Assembly (NCBI RefSeq): GCF_016651105.1
Contig: NZ_JAEKEL010000001.1
Location: forward strand, 3,338,001 to 3,402,000
Reading direction: 5' to 3'
DNA: 64,000 nt
Origin: Pseudomonas sp. TH15
GTDB lineage: Bacteria; Pseudomonadota; Gammaproteobacteria; Pseudomonadales; Pseudomonadaceae
A program made the translations under genes and the position numbers. Positions 44,189 to 52,179 of this stretch are shown one piece after another. The notes below the pieces were generated by a model that did no database searches, had not been told where the DNA came from, and saw nothing but the letters and a program-made list of their open reading frames with translations. How positions within the stretch are numbered: position 1 is the first letter of the stretch; each line of letters begins with the position of its first letter.

Positions 44189-44371
44189 ATGAAACCTATC
44201 TCTCAAAGCGAACACCCCGACGAACCGCGGCCACCGGGCGAGACTGAGCGCGATAACGACGCCCTGCGGCCCACCGATCCCAAACAGCGCGAGAACAGTG
44301 GCAAAGGCACTGCGAGCGGTGAATCGACGGCGCAGGAAACCGCGAAGCAACAAACCAAAGCCAAGCCCTGA
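44189..44371 (+). CDS. Small hydrophilic, probably disordered protein
   Basis: 60 residues rich in E, K, P, T and Q (KPISQSEHPDEPRPPGETER; GESTAQETAKQQTKAKP). AGGACT precedes the ATG. Looks like the small stress-related disordered proteins common in pseudomonads; function not recognised. Confidence 0.55.
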   Translation: MKPISQSEHPDEPRPPGETERDNDALRPTDPKQRENSGKGTASGESTAQETAKQQTKAKP

Positions 44372-44456
44372 ACAGCGTCTATGCTCAGTGGCACATCTGT
44401 CGCCGAACAGGCTTCGGCGTCGGGTGCTGCCATTCATCACAGGGAAAGTACCGCTT

Positions 44457-45041
44457 ATGAAGCTCCACGCACTGGCCAAGGCCATCACTCTCGCAACCGT
44501 ATTGTCCGCCACCAGCTTCGGAGCATTTGCCGCCGATATTCCGCTGTCCGCCACCATTGAAGCGGATCAGGTCACCACTAAAGTGCTCTCCGTTGATGCT
44601 GCCAAGCATCAGGTGGTGCTGGAAGGCGCCGAAGGTCGACAGGTGCATGTTCAACTGAGCGACAAGGCAAAAAACCTCGCCAATCTGAAAGTTGGCGACA
44701 AGGTCAACGTCGAGGTTCAGCGCTCTGTCGCGGCCTATCTCGACACCGATGTGGATAAAGGTCTGCCTGGCTCCACCGAGCGTACGGGCGAGCTGCGCAA
44801 CGCTCCGGGCAGCGAAAACCCGGGCGGCGAAGCATTCCGTCAGATTCAGGTGCAACTGAAAATCACCAAAATTGATTTGAAGAAAAATCAGGTGACCCTC
44901 GAAAACCCATCGGGACAATCAAAAACGCTCGACGTCAAAAAGCCTGAAATTCAGGCGAAACTGAAGGATTTGAAAGAAGGGCAGAGCGTAATCGTCACTT
45001 ACACCGATATATTAAAAGTGACCAGCGAGCATGAAAGCTGA
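44457..45041 (+). CDS. Periplasmic hypothetical protein with two repeated beta modules
   Basis: ATG at 44457 begins a signal peptide (MKLHALAKAITLATVLSATS...AFA, cleavage near residue 25). The mature part has two similar OB-like stretches: VTTKVLSVDAAKHQVVLEGAEGRQVHVQLSD...NLKVGDKVNVEV and ITKIDLKKNQVTLENPSGQSKTLDV...DLKEGQSVIVTY. AGGGAAAG precedes the start. Related periplasmic proteins bind metals or small ligands, but no ligand is claimed here. Confidence 0.7.
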   Translation: MKLHALAKAITLATVLSATSFGAFAADIPLSATIEADQVTTKVLSVDAAKHQVVLEGAEGRQVHVQLSDKAKNLANLKVGDKVNVEVQRSVAAYLDTDVDKGLPGSTERTGELRNAPGSENPGGEAFRQIQVQLKITKIDLKKNQVTLENPSGQSKTLDVKKPEIQAKLKDLKEGQSVIVTYTDILKVTSEHES

Positions 45042-45057
45042 GCATTAACTCTACAGA

Positions 45058-45097
45058 ATGATTGTTCTTGTACAGGGTTTTGTATGAGAACAATCAT
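45058..45097. terminator. Hairpin after the periplasmic protein gene
   Basis: ATGATTGTTCT and AGAACAATCAT form an 11-bp perfect stem around an 18-base loop, 17 bases after the stop. There is no long T-run; it may be a weak terminator. Confidence 0.45.
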
Positions 45098-45231
45098 ACT
45101 AATTGCTCCGGCTGAAGAGGTTAGGAAGTTTGCCGGGAAATATCGGCAATACACACTTTTTAACTTTCTAGTACATAAAAAACATCATGATGCATGACGA
45201 CATAAGCGCCAACTTCAACTAAAATGCTTCC

Positions 45232-45360
45232 CGTTCGCCCAGTGTCAGGGCTCTTTACCGGTGCATGGATTGCCAGGCCATTACACTGGGCGAACACCTC
45301 CATTGGGGAGGTTGTATACAATTTCAAATAAAAAGGGCGACTGTGAAGTCGCCCTTTTTT
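45232..45360 (+). ncRNA. Candidate small RNA with three stem-loops and intrinsic terminator
   Basis: A -10-like TAAAAT (45220-45225) lies 17 bases after a weak -35 ACGACA (45197-45202) and places the start near 45232. The predicted RNA then has a perfect 13-bp stem (GTTCGCCCAGTGT, 45233-45245, with 45283-45295), a small ACCTCC/GGAGGT stem (45296-45301 with 45307-45312) and a terminator (45335-45360). The ORF overlapping it has no ribosome site and atypical composition. No known sRNA family is recognised. The 13-bp stem could alternatively be an operator or part of a neighbouring UTR. Confidence 0.45.
45335..45360. terminator. Intrinsic terminator
   Basis: GGGCGACT/AGTCGCCC stem with GTGA loop, AAAA before and TTTTTT after, so it can act in both directions: for the plus-strand candidate RNA and for the minus-strand glycosyltransferase gene that ends at 45373. 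Confidence 0.92.
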
Positions 45361-45372
45361 ATTGCCGATCGA

Positions 45373-46200
45373 TTAACTCGATGCCTGGATACCGGACTTA
45401 TCTTGCTGCCCCTGAAAACGCTTGAGCGTGGCCTGATACATTTTTGTCCGTCGATGATCTTTGCCGTAGGTGCCGGCTGCCGCGACGGTGCCGGACTGGA
45501 TGTGATCCAAATAGCGAAAAATCTTCCGTGGAGACAGAAACTTGATGCCGTAGCCGCGCCCCATCATGCGGTCCTGTAGCGTATAACCGGGCACGCGATC
45601 GTCCAGGCAGAAGTGCAGGCCTTGCGACTTGATCAACCGAGCATTCCACAATGTACAGAAACTTTTCAGATGTGTTTCTCTGTAGGGTTTTGGCTCTTTT
45701 GAGCGCAAGCCAAACTGCTGTTTGGCGCGACGAATATAATGCTTGCAAAAGCGCGAAGTTAAGCGCCAGGTATCTCTCACTGCACCCCGATTGATTTGCT
45801 CTACACAACCGACCGCTGCAATATCAGCCGACTTCGTGCACTCGCGCATCATCATGGCGAACACCGCCGGGTCGTAAATAAACGTATCGGTGTGCAACAG
45901 AAACAGATAGTCGGTTTCAACTTTCGCCAACGCCAGATCCAACGCTTTGCCATGGGCGATGTGCCCAGCTTCTTTACCGGGTGACGGGCGCTCGATCAAG
46001 TTGATCCAGTCCAGAGAACGCAAATAATCCAGACTTTCATCGGCCGAATCATTGTCCACCACCCACACTGGAATACGCTGTTCCTTGACGTGCTCGCGCA
46101 ATAATTCCAGGCACATTCTGGTGAGGTCCGGGGTTTTGTAATTGACCAGGACAAGACTGAACGTCGACGGCTGTTGGGCGGGTAAATCAAACGTTGTCAT
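45373..46200 (-). CDS. Family 2 glycosyltransferase
   Basis: About 275 residues; ATG at 46200 is preferred over TTG at 46206. GT-A features: FSLVLVNYKTPDLTRMCLELL, PVWVVDNDSADESLDYLR, ETDYLFLLHTDTFIYDP (DxD). The rest (CTLWNARLIKSQGLHFCLDDRVPGYTLQDRMMGRGYGIKFL) resembles rhamnosyl-type transferases. It stands alone, convergent with the candidate sRNA, and could belong to LPS or another surface glycan. Confidence 0.85.
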   Translation of the reverse strand: MTTFDLPAQQPSTFSLVLVNYKTPDLTRMCLELLREHVKEQRIPVWVVDNDSADESLDYLRSLDWINLIERPSPGKEAGHIAHGKALDLALAKVETDYLFLLHTDTFIYDPAVFAMMMRECTKSADIAAVGCVEQINRGAVRDTWRLTSRFCKHYIRRAKQQFGLRSKEPKPYRETHLKSFCTLWNARLIKSQGLHFCLDDRVPGYTLQDRMMGRGYGIKFLSPRKIFRYLDHIQSGTVAAAGTYGKDHRRTKMYQATLKRFQGQQDKSGIQASS

Positions 46201-46417
46201 TGGCAAGGGCTCATCCGCAAATTAAGGGGCGACAGTGCTTCTTGAACCGGGATGCTAACGAAGCAACCTTAGGCCAACCTTAATTTGCCGTTTCGGCAGT
46301 GGGGGGCGGGTGAGGTGGTACGCGGCAAACGCCGCAGCTTTCCAATGACTTCCACGCTAGAATGCGTGCCCCTGAAACCGCCCCAAGGACGATAACGGCG
46401 TCGCCGTTGTGTCACGG

Positions 46418-47227
46418 ATGAAACCACTTTCCCTCTACCACCCCGCCTTGTACTGGCTGCGCGTGTGGCAAAAAAGACTGTTCCGCCAGATCGCCTGGTA
46501 CTGTTCGAGCAAACGCTACGCACGGCCTGCCGCCGCTGAACGTCTGCCATTTCGTTACCTCAAACACACCTCGAAACTGATCCGCAAACTTGGTGACTCC
46601 GACCCAGTCCTGCAACACAACAAGGTTATCAACCTCAAACTCGCCGTCGCCGCCATCGATGGCGTCATTATCGGCCCTGGCGAACATTTCTCTTTTTGTC
46701 GTCTGGTCGGCCGTCCGACCCGCCAACGTGGCTATGTCGAAGGCATGGAACTGTCGTTCGGCGAGGCTCGACGCGGTGTGGGTGGTGGCATCTGCCAACT
46801 GAGCAACCTGATTCACTGGATGGCCATTCATTCGCCGCTGGTGGTGATTGAACGATCCAATCACAGCTTCGATCCGTTCCCCGATGAGGGCCGGGTGTTA
46901 CCGTTCGGCTCCGGGGCAGCGATTTTTTACAACTACATCGATCTGGTACTGCACAACCCGACGGATCGCCACTTTCAGTTGAAGCTGCATGTCGGTGAGA
47001 CGCAGCTCGAAGGCGAGTTGTTGTGCGATCAAGTGCGCGCGTATCGCTATCACGTATTCCAGGAGGCGCACCGCTTTGTACGGGAAGCAGGACGGGTATT
47101 CCGCGAGAACGAAATCTGGCGAGAAGTGCGAAACAAGGGGCAGGTGGGTGAGTTGGTGAAACGCGAACGGCTTTATCGCAATCGCGTGGTGGTCAAGTAT
47201 GAAGTGGCCGACGAGTTGATCGGGTAG
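46418..47227 (+). CDS. VanW-family protein
   Basis: 269 residues from ATG 46418 with the VanW core: NLKLAVAAIDGVIIGPGEHFSFCRLVGRPTRQRGYVEGMELSFGEARRGVGGGICQLSNLIHWMAIHSPLVVIERSNHSFDPFPD. VanW domains occur in vancomycin-resistance loci of Gram-positives, but in proteobacteria their function is unknown. No signal peptide is visible; the N-terminus is basic and aromatic. Divergent from the glycosyltransferase. Confidence 0.88.
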   Translation: MKPLSLYHPALYWLRVWQKRLFRQIAWYCSSKRYARPAAAERLPFRYLKHTSKLIRKLGDSDPVLQHNKVINLKLAVAAIDGVIIGPGEHFSFCRLVGRPTRQRGYVEGMELSFGEARRGVGGGICQLSNLIHWMAIHSPLVVIERSNHSFDPFPDEGRVLPFGSGAAIFYNYIDLVLHNPTDRHFQLKLHVGETQLEGELLCDQVRAYRYHVFQEAHRFVREAGRVFRENEIWREVRNKGQVGELVKRERLYRNRVVVKYEVADELIG

Positions 47228-47268
47228 GGCGCGAATAGATGTTTTCTGGACATGCGCGCCAGAGATGA

Positions 47269-47766
47269 TCAGTTTCTGAAATACAACTCGTCCAGTTGGC
47301 GTCTGCGGATCGACAGATACTCATCCCAAACCTTGGAGAATTCCTCGTCGCGGGTCAGCGGGAATGTCAGATAAATGTGCATGCCCACCACGCTGATGTA
47401 TTGCCGCTCACGCTTGAACGCTGGCTGCTCGTAATGCGAGATGCTCTCGTCGTAGGCGTGATGGTAGTGATGGATGCTCGCTCGATGGGGCGCGATCATG
47501 CCCCGCGCAAAGTCGATCACCCAGCAATGATCAATCGCTGCACTCAAGTAGCCGTACACACCATCGCTTGAGAGCCGAATGCACGAACTGGCCTGAGTGC
47601 CGTCCTCATCATTGACCAGAATGATCTGGTCAGCGAAGTACTCAATAGTCCTGCCGTCCGGCCCTTGCAGAAACAAGCCCCAGCCTTCAGCCCCCATGCG
47701 GAACTCGCCCCGGTTTTCAAAAGTGGCCGTCCAGCCGTTGGCGAGGGTGATCTGATGTTTATTCAT
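47269..47766 (-). CDS. Hypothetical protein
   Basis: 165 residues from ATG 47766 (NKHQITLANGWTATFENRGEFRMGAEGWGLFLQGPDGR...). Soluble, His/Tyr-rich in the middle (HRASIHHYHHAYDESISHYEQ). No family recognised. It may pair with the small gene upstream at 47900-48163, also minus strand, but a 133-base gap separates them. Confidence 0.55.
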   Translation of the reverse strand: MNKHQITLANGWTATFENRGEFRMGAEGWGLFLQGPDGRTIEYFADQIILVNDEDGTQASSCIRLSSDGVYGYLSAAIDHCWVIDFARGMIAPHRASIHHYHHAYDESISHYEQPAFKRERQYISVVGMHIYLTFPLTRDEEFSKVWDEYLSIRRRQLDELYFRN

Positions 47767-47899
47767 GGGGTTTCCAAGTCTTCGGGTTAAAGCGTTTCGA
47801 TCCGCGGTTTCATGGTGATCTAAAGCGTGTTGGAAAGTGCCCGTCACTGGCGAGTGTCCTGCTGTGGCTGCGTCAATACGATGCTGCCTGCGAATGTAC

Positions 47900-48163
47900 T
47901 TATGAAGCAACGCCGCGATCTGATCCGGGTTTCAGCATCAATCGTTGGTCTTCCTGACGGTTTCGGCAGCGCTCGGCAAAATCCGATGCGGCGGATGGAT
48001 CGTTCAGGAACAGCGCGTAAGAGTCGCTGCTGATTTCGTAGTACTCCTCGTAATCCACCAAACGGTTGCTCACCGGGATGGAAAGGTACGGTGTACCAGA
48101 GAGGGTTTCGATACCGAGGGTGAAGCGTTCGGTCCGGTTGATGAACGTGTCGTTGAATTTCAA
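47900..48163 (-). CDS. Small hypothetical protein
   Basis: 87 residues (KFNDTFINRTERFTLGIETLSGTPYLSIPVSN...DYEEYYEISSDSYALFLNDPSAASDFAERCRNR). GTGAAGATTG precedes the ATG. The composition and conserved-looking blocks suggest a real protein; no domain recognised. Confidence 0.6.
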   Translation of the reverse strand: MKFNDTFINRTERFTLGIETLSGTPYLSIPVSNRLVDYEEYYEISSDSYALFLNDPSAASDFAERCRNRQEDQRLMLKPGSDRGVAS

Positions 48164-48215
48164 TCTTCACCTCGCAGGCGCTCGCTGGAGTCATGAGTGT
48201 TCAGGTGGCCAATGC

Positions 48216-48542
48216 CTAAAGGCTCATGTCTGCTTCGATGCGTTCTTCATAACTCGATAGTTTCTTCATGATGTTTTCGTCGGTCGAATACTTGTTCTTT
48301 AACTGCATCAATTGCTTGTCCGTGCCCTTGCAAGCTTGATTGATGGCGCTGATCACCTGGCTGAGGTTGTCTGGGTCTGCCGGATCAGGTTCGGGGATTT
48401 CTCCTCTGAGAGTGTCGCAGTTGTCTCGGTTTTTGGTGAAGCTGGATACGTCGGGTGGGAGCGGACTGGTGGTATCGGTTGCTTGAGAAACAGCGGGAAA
48501 TGTCAGCGTGAAAAGCATCAGGCAGGTCGCAATAATGCTCAT
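48216..48542 (-). CDS. Small exported hypothetical protein
   Basis: 108 residues with a signal peptide (SIIATCLMLFTLTFPAVSQA, cleavage near 21), then an acidic/charged mature part with two cysteines (RDNCDTLRGEIPEPDPADPDNLSQVISAINQACKGTDKQ) that could form a disulphide. It lies directly downstream of the DUF6708-like genes in the same direction and may be a further periplasmic component of that island. Confidence 0.6.
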   Translation of the reverse strand: MSIIATCLMLFTLTFPAVSQATDTTSPLPPDVSSFTKNRDNCDTLRGEIPEPDPADPDNLSQVISAINQACKGTDKQLMQLKNKYSTDENIMKKLSSYEERIEADMSL

Positions 48543-48599
48543 CTTGGTGCTCGTGATTGGTGAGTAATCCAGACGCGGGTTGCGTTAACGCGATCATGT

Positions 48600-49502
48600 T
48601 CAACCACGATGGATATCATCGTAATCAGTTGCCTTGGGCGTTGAGTGAATGCCTTTAGCCTCTTGAGCGTGATAATAATTTTCAATGGTCAATGTCGGGT
48701 CGATTTTAGCCATTAGAACGCAGCCTTGATTCTGCCAAGGGTAATCCAGGTTTTTTTGCATCATGCCGGGCAGTATGGTGCGATCCCAGACTCTGGATTT
48801 CGTCTCACGCCAGCGGTTTGGATTACGGTTGGAGAGTTTGTCATGGGCCGAAGTGGCAGGGTCTAGGTCACGGAATTGTTCCAGGAATGGTAATTCCGGT
48901 AGTGGCTGACTAACGTCCATGTAGCGCTGTAAGGTATCCCAGAAAGCCATGCATTCTTCACGACTCATTCCCAGCGATTGAATTTTCCCGCCGAGGAATA
49001 TCTCAAAGTCGTAGTATCGATGATGTAACCAGATAGCCGTGCCACTGCTACCGTACGGGCCTGGCCGAAATTCCATGGTCGCATCGAACTCATAGAATGG
49101 TGCTGTGAAGGCTGAGCGGAATCGACGAGAGATGGTGAGCATTCCGGTTTTTCTGTTGAATTCATTTCCCGCAGATCTAAGCAAGTTAAAGTAACGGTCA
49201 GCTATCCAGTCCCACCCGACTAGTCCCATAAATGCAATTACTATGATTGCTCCTACAATCAAGATCATTGCCGGCTTGGGGGTGATGTACGTCATCAGCG
49301 CTAGTACCACGACCATCGGCCATAGCACCATCACCGCCGAACCGATGCTGTAGTTTCCGATGTCGAGAAAAACCTCGTTTTTTCGCCAGATGGTGTTAAG
49401 CATATCACAGGGTTTTTCACCGGTTGGAATGGGTAGCGGCGCCAAATAGTCGTTGCGCGAAAACAATCGTTTTTTTGTAGTGCCTGCCGGTGGCGTACTC
49501 AT
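48600..49502 (-). CDS. DUF6708-like membrane protein (immunity-like paralogue)
   Basis: 300 residues. The N-terminus TKKRLFSRNDYLAPLPIPTGEKPCDMLNTIWRKNEVFLDIGNYSIGS is nearly the same as that of the gene at 49626-50486, and two hydrophobic segments follow (VMVLWPMVVVLALMTYITP, AMILIVGAIIVIAFMGLVGW). The C-terminal half (FYEFDATMEFRPGPYGSSGTAIWLHHRYYDFEIF) has diverged. The family sits beside T6SS effectors, and the likely role is protection against a membrane-targeting effector; this is inferred from context. Confidence 0.65.
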   Translation of the reverse strand: MSTPPAGTTKKRLFSRNDYLAPLPIPTGEKPCDMLNTIWRKNEVFLDIGNYSIGSAVMVLWPMVVVLALMTYITPKPAMILIVGAIIVIAFMGLVGWDWIADRYFNLLRSAGNEFNRKTGMLTISRRFRSAFTAPFYEFDATMEFRPGPYGSSGTAIWLHHRYYDFEIFLGGKIQSLGMSREECMAFWDTLQRYMDVSQPLPELPFLEQFRDLDPATSAHDKLSNRNPNRWRETKSRVWDRTILPGMMQKNLDYPWQNQGCVLMAKIDPTLTIENYYHAQEAKGIHSTPKATDYDDIHRG

Positions 49503-49625
49503 ATGCTGCCCTTGGGTTGTAAGTCCTGCTACTCATCATCAAGCTAATGCTTGATCTGTCTGGGCGGCTAGTTCGGCTTCACGCTTGGTGATAGCTTCTT
49601 CCAGTTCTGGGGAGCGCTTGGCCCA

Positions 49626-50486
49626 TTATTCGGGTGGCAGTGGTTTGGACCATTCAATGATTTCGGGATAGGTCAGGTTGGGCGGCGGATTCAATTTCCA
49701 GCGTTCAAGTACGTCAATCAGCAGCGTATTAAAAATAAAAATGCCGCAAAAGCCTTCCCACAAAGCGGTTACAAGCCATCCTCTCAACTTAGCGGCTTTC
49801 TTCAGATCGTCGAAATAGGTAGCCCATATTCCTTTGGATCTGTCGAAACGAGCCGTCTGGTCCTCAACAGCATTCGGACCGATTTCCATGTAACTACGCA
49901 TGCATTCCCAAAGCGCCATGGCGGTGGTGCCGCCGCCACAGTTAAAACCCAGTGAGAAGTGTTTGTTGTCATCTCTTGCCTGTGGATCAGGGTTCTCAAA
50001 TCCAATGATTAAAAGGCCCATCGTGGCTTTACCTGCCTGGCTTACCGAGGAGTGCTGCGTTGCCGCTGCGGTTACGCTCTCCCACGGAACTATCCAATAT
50101 TCGCCGCCCTCCCGCGGGACGCAAACCTCACGGCGCTGGCGGTTGAATCGTATCGGTAAAGGTACTGGGCGTAACAAACCCTGCACCAGAATCATGGATG
50201 GAATTCCGATAATGATCCCACCACCAATAAGAATAAAAACACTGAGATCTGGTGAAATATTTCTGAAACCAAAGGCCAGAGATAAAAACAGCATTAGTGT
50301 TGGCCACATGACCATTACCGTTGATCCTACGCTGTAGTTACCAATATCGAGAAACGTATCGTTCTTGCGCCAGATAGTGTTGAGTACATCTGAGGGTTTT
50401 TCGCCGGTGGCGATGGGCAGTGGCGCCAAATAGTCATCACGTGAAAGTACTCGTTTCTTTGTCGTTCCTGCCGTAGGCGTGCTCAT
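49626..50486 (-). CDS. DUF6708-like membrane protein, probably shortened by a nonsense codon
   Basis: 286 residues with the LAPLPIATGEKPSDVLNTIWRKNDTFLDIGNYSVGS start, two membrane segments, and FNRQRREVC plus LWECMRSYMEIG shared with 53018-54205. It ends ...EWSKPLPPE then TAA (49626-49628). The same frame goes on WAKRSPELEEAITKREAEL...DQALA to TGA at 49539, and the paralogue at 53018 reads WSNPLPEDHWAKPSPAL at this place, so the TAA most likely replaced a sense codon and cost ~28 residues. Start overlaps the stop of the reading frame upstream. Confidence 0.7.
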   Translation of the reverse strand: MSTPTAGTTKKRVLSRDDYLAPLPIATGEKPSDVLNTIWRKNDTFLDIGNYSVGSTVMVMWPTLMLFLSLAFGFRNISPDLSVFILIGGGIIIGIPSMILVQGLLRPVPLPIRFNRQRREVCVPREGGEYWIVPWESVTAAATQHSSVSQAGKATMGLLIIGFENPDPQARDDNKHFSLGFNCGGGTTAMALWECMRSYMEIGPNAVEDQTARFDRSKGIWATYFDDLKKAAKLRGWLVTALWEGFCGIFIFNTLLIDVLERWKLNPPPNLTYPEIIEWSKPLPPE

Positions 50487-51043
50487 GTATTGCCCTTAGG
50501 TCGCAGGTAAATGGCGCCGGGCTTACCCTGGGCGAGTTGATAGCTTGGCATACGATCCAGTTCTACTGTAGGTTCGTCCCGTAAGGCAATCACGCCAGAG
50601 TTGTCATTTAGAGTAAAGGCAACACCTCGTTCACCACCGATAAAGTTGCTGGCGCCCAGCATTGCGATCAATGGCGTTCGATACCGCAAGCGCAGGGAAA
50701 CTGTACGAGGTTTTGAACCAAGAACGCCTGGTACCGTATTGAAAGGTCCACTCAGGCGCAATCCCTGCCCCTCATTGAACGGGATCCAATTACAGTTGCT
50801 GTGGGCCAACCATTCAGGCGCCAAATTCCGCTAAGGGGTAGGTGGTTTGTAGTTGTCGATGCGACTGTTTTTTATCAACTCGCCGTGTGCCTGAGTGTCT
50901 ACCGGATCACCAATTAGACTTAGCTCTAAATAGGTGCTACTAGACTCTGCCCCGGGTAAGTCGATGGTCAAGCTATCAATGGAACTTACATAGGTCATTC
51001 CGGATGGACCACTTGAAGATGCTGTGACCGAGCTACTCTCCAT
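50483..51043 (-). pseudogene. Unknown gene split by an in-frame TAG
   Basis: From ATG 51043 the frame reads ESSSVTASSSGPSGMTYVSSIDSLTIDLPG...NSRIDNYKPPTP, then TAG at about 50831-50833, and continues in the same frame RNLAPEWLAHSNCNWIPFNEGQGLRLSG...GAIYLRPKGNT to a TGA overlapping the DUF6708-like start. A CAG-to-TAG change would explain this; two adjacent genes (70 and 113 residues) are the alternative. No family recognised. Another TAA lies in the same frame just upstream of 51043, preceded by 34 open codons from ATG 51163. Confidence 0.4.
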
Positions 51044-51319
51044 GCTGACACGAGGTGTTTATAAGATGGCATACAGCTGGTTGAGTTCATCTTGTTGAGC
51101 CTTGGCTGCGATAAGTCCACTGTTAATGTGCGATGCCTTCGTTGAAGGGCCGACATAAAGCATTGTTTGGTAGAGGGCGTATTAAATTGATCCATAACAG
51201 AGCATCATAGACGCTTCACAAGCGAGTCGACAGATTTAAGATCTGTGCTCCATGCAAGAGATCTTTGATATATCCCCTTGATAAAGGGCCGGCCTCCGCC
51301 GACTCATCGGGGCGCCGAA

Positions 51320-51814
51320 TCAGGCAGTGCTCATCGGGACATTTACTTTGGCTTTGATGATAGGTACATCTGGAGATAAGTATGGCTTTATGAAGTTGGC
51401 GACGTTCTCTTTTTGTTTTGGCTTGCAGAATATGTTGATACTGTAACTTATGACCTTCCCAAGGCGCTGGTTGAAATGAGTGAATTTCAAGTCAACTACC
51501 TCTCGATTCGTTGCAATGGCCAGTTGAGTAAAATCTTCCCATTCATATATAAGATGGTGGTATTGAGTGTGCATTTCACGGTAGCTCTTCGAGTTGGCCA
51601 TTGATAGATAAATTAATGCCATACCACCAGGTCCAATTATCGCTCCGATCAAAAACGCAGGGTCTATCGTCGCGAGAATGATGAAAATTACTGCTGTGAT
51701 TCCTGTGAACCATTTTAAGAAAGTTAACGTCCATTTAGGGAGATCTTTCCATTCGCAGCACTCCAGTCCGGATTGAGTGAAGCGATAGGCGAAGTTCATT
51801 TTTTGATGAGTCAT
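51320..51814 (-). CDS. Small membrane protein of T6SS island, immunity-like
   Basis: 164 residues with two adjacent hydrophobic helices (LKWFTGITAVIFIILATIDPAFLIGAIIGPGGMALIYLSM) and a cytoplasmic-looking C-terminus (YREMHTQYHHLIYEWEDFTQLAIATNREVVDLKF). ATG overlaps the stop of the 51811-52071 gene (ATGA). Size and topology fit immunity proteins against pore-forming effectors. No named family recognised. Confidence 0.6.
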   Translation of the reverse strand: MTHQKMNFAYRFTQSGLECCEWKDLPKWTLTFLKWFTGITAVIFIILATIDPAFLIGAIIGPGGMALIYLSMANSKSYREMHTQYHHLIYEWEDFTQLAIATNREVVDLKFTHFNQRLGKVISYSINIFCKPKQKENVANFIKPYLSPDVPIIKAKVNVPMSTA

Positions 51815-52071
51815 GCAGGAGATTGTGAACAGGATAAATGCGAAAAAAACACGCAGGACAGAGTGCGCCAGGGTTGTTCCATTTCCTCATAGACTGAATA
51901 CATAAATAGGGTTGCGCCCAGGATTATCGCTGTCATAAATAAGAACATGCAATTTGCAACGAATATGTTGTAGTTGCGTGCTGTGAGTGTCCAACTCAAT
52001 AGCTCTGGCTTATCGGCATGATTCCAATGAAGTTGTGGTGGTAGCGAGAGTGGTTTGTTGAAGTTTAGCAT
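51811..52071 (-). CDS. Small membrane protein, possibly truncated
   Basis: 86 residues: LNFNKPLSLPPQLHWNHADKPELLSWTLTARNYNIFVANCMFLFMTAIILGATLFMYSVYEEMEQ, one clear membrane segment, then a short Cys/Ser-rich end that looks like out-of-frame sequence. It is translationally coupled to the next gene. An 8-copy heptanucleotide repeat begins 53 bases upstream of its start. Confidence 0.5.
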   Translation of the reverse strand: MLNFNKPLSLPPQLHWNHADKPELLSWTLTARNYNIFVANCMFLFMTAIILGATLFMYSVYEEMEQPWRTLSCVFFSHLSCSQSPA

Positions 52072-52123
52072 TATTCCGCTCTTTAAATGGGTGGTGGAAT
52101 CGATAGCTTAAAGGTTTAGCGTG

Positions 52124-52179
52124 TTTTGAGTTTTGAGTTTTGAGTTTTGAGTTTTGAGTTTTGAGTTTTGAGTTTTGAG
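52124..52179. repeat. Heptanucleotide tandem repeat, eight copies of TTTTGAG
   Basis: Eight uninterrupted copies. It lies in the upstream region of the minus-strand gene starting at 52071. Runs of this kind are prone to slipped-strand mispairing and, within promoter regions, can give phase-variable expression. Confidence 0.95.

Noticed and set aside
45265..45579. 104-codon plus-strand frame across the terminator
   Set aside because: It would run through the candidate sRNA, a strong terminator and the 3' end of the convergent glycosyltransferase; no ribosome site.
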